Assembly (NCBI GenBank): GCA_947626205.1
Contig: CANQRO010000067.1
Location: 1 to 7,282, forward strand
Source: an uncultured Clostridia bacterium
GTDB lineage: Bacteria > Bacillota > Clostridia > TANB77 > CAG-508
Reading direction: 5' to 3'
DNA: 7,282 bases
How positions within the stretch are numbered: the first letter of the stretch is position 1; each line of letters begins with the position of its first letter. Below, one piece after another: positions 1 to 4,049 of the stretch. A program made the position numbers and the translations under genes. Below the pieces are notes generated by a model. It was not told the DNA's origin, searched no databases, and saw nothing but the letters and a program-made list of their open reading frames with translations.

Positions 1-101
1 CTCTCCAAATTATATTTCTCTATTTATTACACTTTTTTAATAAATTGCAAACATGTACTAATATGAACTGTTATTAACCTGTTTATTTTAAAAATCATTA
101 A

Positions 102-563
102 TTAATGCTTTTCTTCTCTTAATTTTTTAAAAAATTGTTTTAATAGTTCTTCACATTGTTCTTGCAATATTCCTGTTTCTAATTCTACTTTATGGTTAAA
201 TGTAAAATCTTTTAATAAATTCAATTTTGAACCACATGCCCCAGTTTTTTCATCCATTGTTCCTATATATACTTTTTTCATTCTAGAATGAATTAAAGCT
301 CCAGCACACATTGCGCAAGGCTCTAACGTAACATACATTTCACAATCTATTAATCTCCAGTTTTGTAACTTTTTACTTGCTTTACTAATTGCAAGCATTT
401 CTGCATGTTTAGTTGTGTCGTTTTTTTCTTCTTTTATATTATGTGCTCTAGCTATAATTTTTCCGTCTTTTACAATAACTGCTCCTACCGGTATTTCTAA
501 TTTTTCATATGCTTTTTTAGCTTCTTTTAAAGCTTCTTTCATATATTTTTCTTTATCTTGCAT
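102..563 (-). CDS. tadA: tRNA-specific adenosine deaminase TadA (A34 to inosine)
   Basis: A complete 153-residue protein of the cytidine/deoxycytidylate deaminase fold, the usual length for bacterial TadA. Visible zinc-site motifs are HAE at residues 53-55 (His53 zinc ligand, Glu55 proton shuttle) and PCAMC at 82-86 (Cys83 and Cys86 zinc ligands). The HN pair at 41-42 and the C-terminal block with GACGS, NLL and a closing CEELLKQFF helix are typical of TadA rather than of free-nucleoside deaminases. From family knowledge, it converts A34 to inosine in tRNA-Arg(ACG), so that one tRNA reads CGU, CGC and CGA. The start is set by the GGGAG just upstream of the ATG. It lies 107 bp downstream of a tRNA-Arg(CCU) gene on the same strand. 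No convincing terminator separates them and no strong private promoter is visible, so read-through from the tRNA promoter is possible. That tRNA is not a known TadA substrate. No clear terminator follows within the window. Confidence 0.96.
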   Translation of the reverse strand: MQDKEKYMKEALKEAKKAYEKLEIPVGAVIVKDGKIIARAHNIKEEKNDTTKHAEMLAISKASKKLQNWRLIDCEMYVTLEPCAMCAGALIHSRMKKVYIGTMDEKTGACGSKLNLLKDFTFNHKVELETGILQEQCEELLKQFFKKLREEKH

Positions 564-670
564 GCTTTCTCCCTAATTTAGTTAATTTCGTTTTAATGTA
601 TTTTATATTTAGTATGCTTACTACTTCATACTTTTAGTTAAATTAATTTAATAATATATTTATTTTCATT

Positions 671-747
671 TGGTGTACCTAGGCAGATTCGAACTGCCAT
701 CTGTCGCTTAGGAGGCGACTGCTCTATCCGGCTTAAGCTATGGGTAC
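671..747 (-). tRNA. tRNA-Arg, anticodon CCU
   Basis: A complete 77-nt cloverleaf with the 3' CCA encoded (671-673). The anticodon stem is GTCGC/GCGAC around the loop CTCCTAA, so the anticodon is CCT (plus-strand positions 710-712), reading AGG. The T arm is GGCAG-TTCGAAT-CTGCC. The D arm is GCTT/GAGC with GG in the loop and a U-G closing pair. The variable loop is 5 nt. The 7-bp acceptor stem pairs GTACCCA with TAGGTAC, leaving one C-A mismatch at the 6:67 position, which is unusual (see findings). A well-formed promoter lies about 20 bp upstream. It is followed by tadA on the same strand. Confidence 0.95.
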
Positions 748-767
748 ATATTGCTATTACAAATAAT

Positions 768-796
768 ATTTTATAATATTTACAGATATTTATCAA
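768..796 (-). promoter_or_regulatory. sigma-A type promoter of the tRNA-Arg gene
   Basis: On the minus strand TTGATA (791-796) and TAAAAT (768-773) are separated by exactly 17 bp. The predicted start, near 761, leaves a 5' leader of roughly a dozen nucleotides before the mature tRNA end at 747. It may also serve tadA by read-through. Confidence 0.7.
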
Positions 797-958
797 TACT
801 TCTGCAAAATGTTTATCCTTAAGTTACATTCCTCCATAATTTCGTTCAAAAAATTTTTTCATTTCGTTATGATTTTTCTACAAATTTTTTTTCCACTTTT
901 TTATGCTAAAACCATTGATAATACTTATTTCGTATTTTCTTCCACAAATCTTTAATTT

Positions 959-967
959 TTATCCACA
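959..967 (+). promoter_or_regulatory. perfect DnaA-box sequence in a T-rich gap
   Basis: TTATCCACA matches the DnaA-box consensus TTATNCACA exactly. Two weaker relatives lie upstream (TCTTCCACA near 948-956 and a TTTTCCACT near 889-897). The whole gap of 797-974 is T-rich and holds no gene that I can support. It also has ATTTCGTT at 839-846 and 861-868 and a near copy at 927-934. tadA and purA are near the replication origin in several Firmicutes, so an origin-proximal position is conceivable. A single perfect box does not make an origin, and chance occurrence is possible. Confidence 0.3.
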
Positions 968-974
968 TTTTGTA

Positions 975-1004
975 CTGACAAAGTATGACAGCATTTGATA
1001 AAAT
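975..1004 (+). promoter_or_regulatory. promoter of the small peptide gene (extended -10)
   Basis: CTGACA (975-980), an 18-bp spacer and TAAAAT (999-1004), preceded by TGn (996-998), form an extended -10 promoter. The predicted start is around 1011. That gives a 5' leader of about 135 nt before the ATG at 1146, long for a 74-codon gene, and puts the anti-Shine-Dalgarno element only ~13 nt from the 5' end of the RNA. Confidence 0.6.
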
Positions 1005-1023
1005 ACATTCAATCGTTAAAAAT

Positions 1024-1141
1024 GTTCACCTAAAGACATTATGATGTATTAATTAGCAGTTAATACTGCTAGTTAAACATGACTTGACTGCTAATATCAT
1101 GCATCTTGTTATGCGTATTTTTTATGCAGCGGGAGGTGAAC
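1024..1141 (+). promoter_or_regulatory. structured 5' leader that can hide the ribosome binding site
   Basis: GTTCACCT at 1024-1031 is perfectly complementary over 8 bases to AGGTGAAC at 1134-1141, which contains most of the Shine-Dalgarno sequence GGGAGGTGA. Between them is a 12-bp hairpin (1049-1060 with 1065-1076, loop TAAT, one U-G pair). A second copy of its 3' arm at 1087-1095 can pair with the same 5' arm. A weak 6-bp hairpin (1099-1104 with 1111-1116) is followed by U6 at 1118-1123, resembling an attenuator. I do not recognise a known riboswitch class. What I see are the pairings; that the structure represses translation is inference. Confidence 0.55.
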
Positions 1142-1145
1142 TTGT

Positions 1146-1370
1146 ATGGAAATGTTCGTTATTATTGCATTATTTATTGCGGTTTCTGCTTTGTTTTTAG
1201 ATAAGTTGTCTATATTTATTAGACACTTAACTAAGTTTGTAAAGCAATTACATACTAATAAGCCTAATGGTTTATTAGAGGACGGAAAAACAACTACCTT
1301 TAGCCTAACACTTAGCTCTGATAATAAAAAAAGAAACTCGCGCGACCAACACAAGTTTCCAAAACGATAG
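1146..1370 (+). CDS. small hydrophobic/basic peptide, candidate type I toxin
   Basis: A 74-residue reading frame with a strong ribosome binding site (GGGAGGTGA, about 9 nt before the ATG). Residues 3-25 form one hydrophobic membrane-spanning stretch (FVIIALFIAVSALFLDKLSI). An amphipathic, Lys/His-rich segment follows to about residue 38, and a hydrophilic, strongly basic tail ends in KKRNSRDQHKFPKR. This single-span, basic-tail plan resembles Bacillus type I toxins such as YonT and TxpA. The likeness to YonT is by eye only, and I cannot assign a family. The gene is monocistronic, with its own promoter, long leader and terminator. A convergent antisense promoter lies just past its 3' end. Codons 63-72 double as the antisense terminator hairpin, which explains the locally unusual TCG-CGC-GAC codons. 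If real it would act at the inner face of the membrane. Alternatives are a small membrane regulator, or a non-coding RNA with a chance frame. Confidence 0.62.
   Translation: MEMFVIIALFIAVSALFLDKLSIFIRHLTKFVKQLHTNKPNGLLEDGKTTTFSLTLSSDNKKRNSRDQHKFPKR
1326..1359 (-). terminator. intrinsic terminator of the antisense RNA, inside the coding region
   Basis: Read on the minus strand, GAAACTTGTG and CGCGAGTTTC form a 10-bp stem with a 7-nt loop, followed directly by T7 (plus-strand A7 at 1326-1332). Two of the pairs are G-U on the minus strand but would be C-A mismatches in the plus-strand RNA. The hairpin is therefore complete only in the antisense direction. Confidence 0.7.
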
Positions 1371-1392
1371 ATTAATGTAAAAAATTAATCGG

Positions 1393-1418
1393 TAAGGAGT
1401 TTCGGCTCCTTATTTTTT
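1393..1418 (+). terminator. intrinsic terminator of the small peptide mRNA
   Basis: TAAGGAG (1393-1399) pairs with CTCCTTA (1406-1412) across a short loop that can be a closed UUCG, followed by T6 at 1413-1418. It sits 23 bp after the stop codon at 1370. A second inverted repeat, GATTAAT/ATTAATC (1370-1390), lies between stop and terminator. On the minus strand the hairpin has no adjacent U tract, so it should act in the plus direction only. Confidence 0.85.
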
Positions 1419-1433
1419 ATATTCATTAGTTAT

Positions 1434-1462
1434 TTTATACACTACTATTTCTTTCGTGTCAA
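1434..1462 (-). promoter_or_regulatory. strong antisense promoter facing the small peptide gene
   Basis: On the minus strand TTGACA (1457-1462, perfect -35) and TATAAA (1434-1439) are separated by 17 bp. This is the closest match to the sigma-A consensus -35 in the window. It points into the 3' end of the 1146-1370 gene and away from the next gene on the right, so no downstream protein gene explains it. An AT-rich repeated tract (1482-1511) lies upstream, where UP elements or regulators would bind. Confidence 0.72.
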
Positions 1463-1481
1463 TTACAATAATCTTATTTTT

Positions 1482-1511
1482 TTGTAATAATCTTGTAATA
1501 TTTTTGTAATA
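1482..1511. repeat. three 11-bp phased TTGTAATA repeats
   Basis: TTGTAATA occurs at 1482-1489, 1493-1500 and 1504-1511, each copy 11 bp after the last, about one helical turn. An inverted copy of the core, ATTACAA, lies at 1462-1468 against the -35 of the antisense promoter. TATTAC at 1515-1520 is the inverse of GTAATA at 1506-1511. The phasing suggests intrinsic bending or a row of protein sites upstream of the antisense promoter. Function is unknown. Confidence 0.5.
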
Positions 1512-1591
1512 AAATATTACCATATTGTTTCAAACATGTCAATATTAAATTTAAAAATTCACTACAAACTCTCTCATATAAATATTAATTC

Positions 1592-1615
1592 ATATATATA
1601 TATATATATATATAT
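1592..1615. repeat. (AT)12 dinucleotide tract
   Basis: Twelve uninterrupted AT units in the 383-bp gene-free stretch 1371-1753. Besides this tract the gap holds, from left to right, the two small-locus hairpins, the antisense promoter, the 11-bp repeats, a short AAAAGC/GCTTTT hairpin (1635-1649) and the promoter of the next gene. I see no further gene in it. Confidence 0.8.
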
Positions 1616-1684
1616 TATACTATAATTTACATAAAAAAGCAATGCTTTTCTATACTAAAAGTAAGTGAAACATGAAAATGTATA

Positions 1685-1713
1685 TTGTAATTATTAACAT
1701 AATGTGCTATAAT
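1685..1713 (+). promoter_or_regulatory. promoter of the unknown membrane protein gene
   Basis: TTGTAA (1685-1690), a 17-bp spacer and a perfect TATAAT (1708-1713) preceded by TGn. The predicted start near 1720 gives a leader of about 34 nt. TATAATAC (1708-1715), covering the -10, is repeated inverted as GTATTATA at 1730-1737. The arm centres are 22 bp apart, so an operator is possible. Confidence 0.72.
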
Positions 1714-1753
1714 ACATTTATTATACAACGTATTATAAAGGAGGGTTTTGTTT

Positions 1754-2242
1754 ATGAAAGATTTTTCTAATGAAACAAAAAAAGCACGGAGGATTGCTAT
1801 TTTAAAAGTAATTTTGAAACGGTATTCCTTTGTTGTTTGGTTGCCACTATCTATCTATATTTGTGAAAAAACTGGTCATTGGCTACAGCATCAAGGAGTA
1901 TTCACTTTTAAAACCACTTCGCCTGCAGCTACATGGTTTGGTTGTCTATTTTTTGGACTTTTCTTTTACTTTGTTTTATTATGGGCTATAGTTTTTTTAA
2001 TCTATTCCATATGTGTATCAGTTGCATTTGTATGGGAATTGATTTTTTCCATTAAAATAAAACAATTTCCAGATAAAATAAAACAATTTTCAAATCGTTT
2101 CTTTTCTTTTTTAAAAAGATTATTTATTATTTATCCTGCCCGTTTATGGGAAAAAAGATCAGAAATTTTTAATGAAAAGAAACGATTTTGGAATTCTGTT
2201 GAAAAAGAGTTAAGTAAAAAAAGTAAAACAGATAATACGTAG
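1754..2242 (+). CDS. unknown small membrane protein
   Basis: I do not recognise this 162-residue protein. The N-terminus is basic (KKARR, then LKRY). A first hydrophobic stretch is at about residues 25-38. A short polar loop is followed by a long, very hydrophobic, Phe/Trp-rich stretch at about residues 58-97, long enough for two spans. The C-terminal ~65 residues are basic and likely cytoplasmic. Within the tail a 7-residue unit is duplicated in tandem (KIKQFPD then KIKQFSN), mirrored in DNA by a 21-bp shifted repeat (2054-2068 and 2075-2089). The start is the ATG at 1754, 9 nt after GGAGG (1740-1744). A TTG six bases earlier is in frame but only 3 nt from that site. It has its own promoter and a very strong terminator, so it is monocistronic, between the antisense-controlled small locus and purA. 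No catalytic motif or signal peptidase site is evident. Confidence 0.85.
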   Translation: MKDFSNETKKARRIAILKVILKRYSFVVWLPLSIYICEKTGHWLQHQGVFTFKTTSPAATWFGCLFFGLFFYFVLLWAIVFLIYSICVSVAFVWELIFSIKIKQFPDKIKQFSNRFFSFLKRLFIIYPARLWEKRSEIFNEKKRFWNSVEKELSKKSKTDNT

Positions 2243-2273
2243 ATGGTTACAACAGATTCTCTTTAATTCGTCT

Positions 2274-2310
2274 AAAAAACAAGGAGGACAAATGTCCTCC
2301 TTGTTTTTTT
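2274..2310 (+). terminator. very stable intrinsic terminator after the membrane protein gene
   Basis: A 16-bp perfect stem: A6CAAGGAGGAC (2274-2289) pairs with GTCCTCCTTG plus T6 (2294-2309) across the loop AAAT, with the T run 2304-2310. It lies 31 bp after the stop. The A run on the left makes it potentially active in both directions. The remaining sequence to 2404 is AT-rich with nothing I can support. Confidence 0.93.
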
Positions 2311-2404
2311 GTTTTACATTTCTTTCCGTAATTTTTTCCATTTCCATATTACTATTTGTTTTATATTTGCTTTAATTATCTTTATAAAAAACTTTAAAAA
2401 ATAA

Positions 2405-2433
2405 TTGAATTATGTTTTAGCTTATGATAGTAT
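2405..2433 (+). promoter_or_regulatory. likely purA promoter
   Basis: TTGAAT (2405-2410), a 17-bp spacer and TAGTAT (2428-2433), preceded by TGn as in an extended -10 promoter. The predicted start near 2440 gives a leader of about 30 nt before the ATG at 2471. This argues against translation beginning in the open frame further upstream. I see no purine riboswitch or PurR box in this short leader. Confidence 0.5.
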
Positions 2434-2470
2434 GATATCGAAATATATAAATACTGAAAGAAGGGATTTT

Positions 2471-3727
2471 ATGATTAAGTTAATTGTTGGAACTCAATGG
2501 GGAGATGAAGGAAAAGGACGTGCTGCTCATTTTGAATCTAAAAATGCAAGTATTGTAGTTCGTTCAACTGGTGGAAATAATGCTGGTCATACAGTAGTTG
2601 CTAATGGTAAAAAATATGCTATGCATTTATTACCTTCTGCAATTATACGCGATGGCGTTACTTCAATTATTGCACCTGGTGTTGTTATCGATCCAGAAGT
2701 ATTAATTTCAGAAATTGACGAAATGGACAAAGCTGGAATAAAAATTACTAAAGATAGATTAAAAATTAGTGAAAGAGCTCATTTGATATTACCTCATCAT
2801 AAAATGCTAGATAATTTATATGAAGAACTTAAGGAAAATAAAGTTGGTACTACTAAAAGAGGTATTGGACCTTGTTATGCAGAAAAATGTAATAGAAGCG
2901 GACTTCGTATGTTTGATTTAGTTGATAGAACTAATCTTAAAAATAAATTGGAAGGTTCTTTAAAAATTGCCAATGCTTTATTTAGAGAATTTGGTTATGA
3001 TGAAATTAGTATTGAAAGTGAATATGAATTGTGTTTAAACTCTGCTAAACGCTTAGAACCATTCATTTGTGATACACAATCTATTTTAATGGAAGCTAAT
3101 GAAAAAGGTGAAAATATTATTGTTGAAGGTGCTCAAGCTCTATACTTAGATTTAGACCATGGAGATTATCCATATGTTACTTCTTCAAATCCTAATGCTT
3201 CTGGTATTGCTTCTGGCGCTGGTATTGGTCCTAGCAAAGTTGATGAAGTTATTGGTGTTTTAAAAGCATATTCTTCTCGTGTTGGAGAAGGACCTTTTAC
3301 AACTGAACAAAAAAATGAAATTGGAGATACTATACGTGAACTTGGCCATGAATATGGAACTACAACAGGAAGACCTAGAAGATGTGGTTGGCTTGATTTA
3401 GTTATGATAAAAAATGCTTGCTTTATTAATGGTCTTACTAGCTTATGCGTAAATCATATGGATACAATTGGAAAACTAGGTGAAATTAAAGTTTGTGTTG
3501 GATATGAATATAAAGGTAATAAAATTACTTATATTCCAATTGACCGTGAAAATTGTAAGCCGATTTATGAAACTTTTGAAGGTTGGGAAGTAAATAATAA
3601 TATGACTAGTTTTGATATGCTTCCTGAAAATGCTAAAAAATATATTAATTTTATTGAGGATTATACTAAAGTTAAAGTTAAATATATTGGTATTGGCGCA
3701 GATGAAAAACAAACTATTGTAAAATAG
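2471..3727 (+). CDS. purA: adenylosuccinate synthetase
   Basis: A 418-residue cytosolic enzyme (family usually about 420-430). It catalyses the first committed step from IMP to AMP: IMP + aspartate + GTP gives adenylosuccinate + GDP + Pi. Visible motifs are GTQWGDEGKG at 7-16 with catalytic Asp12, GGNNAGHT at 34-41 with catalytic His40, GTTKRGIGP at 126-134, EGAQ at 219-222 followed by LDHGDYPYVTSSN, and TTGRPRRCGWLD at 298-309. Compared with E. coli PurA, the lysine of the guanine-recognition KLDVL motif is replaced (HMDTIG at 329-334, Asp331 kept) and the first loop ends GKGR rather than GKGK. It looks like a divergent but complete firmicute form. The start is the ATG at 2471 behind AGAAGGG. 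The frame is open back to a TTG at 2405, but that stretch contains the promoter and lies outside the family alignment. The gene stands alone, with a promoter in front and a terminator behind. Confidence 0.96.
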   Translation: MIKLIVGTQWGDEGKGRAAHFESKNASIVVRSTGGNNAGHTVVANGKKYAMHLLPSAIIRDGVTSIIAPGVVIDPEVLISEIDEMDKAGIKITKDRLKISERAHLILPHHKMLDNLYEELKENKVGTTKRGIGPCYAEKCNRSGLRMFDLVDRTNLKNKLEGSLKIANALFREFGYDEISIESEYELCLNSAKRLEPFICDTQSILMEANEKGENIIVEGAQALYLDLDHGDYPYVTSSNPNASGIASGAGIGPSKVDEVIGVLKAYSSRVGEGPFTTEQKNEIGDTIRELGHEYGTTTGRPRRCGWLDLVMIKNACFINGLTSLCVNHMDTIGKLGEIKVCVGYEYKGNKITYIPIDRENCKPIYETFEGWEVNNNMTSFDMLPENAKKYINFIEDYTKVKVKYIGIGADEKQTIVK

Positions 3728-3792
3728 TAAATTAAGAAGTAATAGGCTATGATGTTTCATTCTAATACATAAATTAAAAATTATATAAATTT

Positions 3793-3836
3793 AAAAAGCA
3801 CTAAATTATGAATTTCATAACCTAGTGCTTTTAATT
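3793..3836. terminator. bidirectional terminator between purA and the Ca2+ ATPase gene
   Basis: AAAAGCACTA (3794-3803) pairs with TAGTGCTTTT (3823-3832). An inner TTATGA/TCATAA hairpin extends the stem. T-rich sequence follows on the plus strand, and CTTTTTAAATTT follows on the minus strand. It ends purA and, being the first good hairpin past the converging ATPase gene, probably also stops that transcript after a ~220-nt 3' tail. Confidence 0.8.
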
Positions 3837-3918
3837 AATTCTACTTAATTATATTTTCTAAATTTTTTCCTTTTAGTTTTGCTTTTTAGTTTCTTTTTAA
3901 TTTTTCCTTTTAATTTCT

Positions 3919-4010
3919 TAATTATATTTTGTAATTATACTTTTTAATTTTGTAGTTATATCTTGTAATTATACTTTTTTAATTTTGTAATTATATCTTG
4001 CAATTATAAT
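3919..4010. repeat. imperfect ~34-35 bp tandem repeats, about three copies
   Basis: A unit containing TTGTAATTATAC, then a T run, then TAATTTTGTA recurs with TTG at 3929, 3963 and 3998, a period of 34 and 35 bp; the last copy reads TTGCAATTATAA. A looser T-rich degenerate stretch precedes it from about 3840. The gene-free gap 3728-4049 contains this, the shared terminator and nothing else I can support. On the minus strand these repeats lie in the probable 3' untranslated tail of the ATPase mRNA. Confidence 0.6.
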
Positions 4011-4049
4011 AATAAATTTTGTAGCTTATAACATCAAATGAAATTTGTT

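Larger units (their letters stand above)
1326..1427 (-). ncRNA. predicted antisense RNA, candidate type I antitoxin
   Basis: A near-consensus minus-strand promoter (1434-1462) would start an RNA near 1427. A minus-strand terminator would end it near 1326, giving about 100 nt. It overlaps the last ~90 nt of the small peptide mRNA tail to tail: its last 15 codons, stop codon and terminator. The RNA would fold into three consecutive stem-loops: TAAGGAG/CTCCTTA (1393-1412), GATTAAT/ATTAATC (1370-1390) and the 10-bp terminator stem (1333-1359). There is no ribosome binding site with a start codon at its 5' end, so it looks non-coding. From family knowledge, the txpA/RatA and bsrG/SR4 pairs in Bacillus have this convergent 3'-overlap layout. 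The promoter and terminator are seen in the sequence; the RNA itself and its antitoxin role are inferred. Confidence 0.6.

Noticed and set aside
1..60. Signal recognition particle RNA or the next gene downstream of tadA
   Set aside because: That RNA often follows tadA in Firmicutes, but only a TATAAT-like element (9-14, minus strand) is visible before the window ends; none of the conserved RNA is present.
95..112. Palindrome overlapping the tadA stop codon as a terminator
   Set aside because: The stem is AT-only and very short; I could not defend it as a terminator.
584..625. AGTATG/CATACT inverted repeat between the tRNA and tadA as a terminator
   Set aside because: Six AT-rich pairs with a 10-nt loop and no following U tract.
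1109..1354. Minus-strand reading frame opposite the small peptide gene
   Set aside because: No ribosome binding site, and it would run through the antisense terminator. The minus-strand signals here fit a short non-coding RNA instead.
1748..1753. TTG start for the membrane protein gene
   Set aside because: It is only 3 nt from the GGAGG; the ATG at 1754 has a normal 9-nt spacing.
2405..2470. In-frame upstream extension of purA beginning with TTG
   Set aside because: It has no ribosome binding site, overlaps the likely promoter and adds residues outside the PurA fold; the ATG at 2471 has a proper site and aligns with the family N-terminus.
3476..3760. Minus-strand reading frame opposite the end of purA
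   Set aside because: It is a shadow of purA with Phe/Ile/Asn-rich low-complexity composition and no ribosome binding site.
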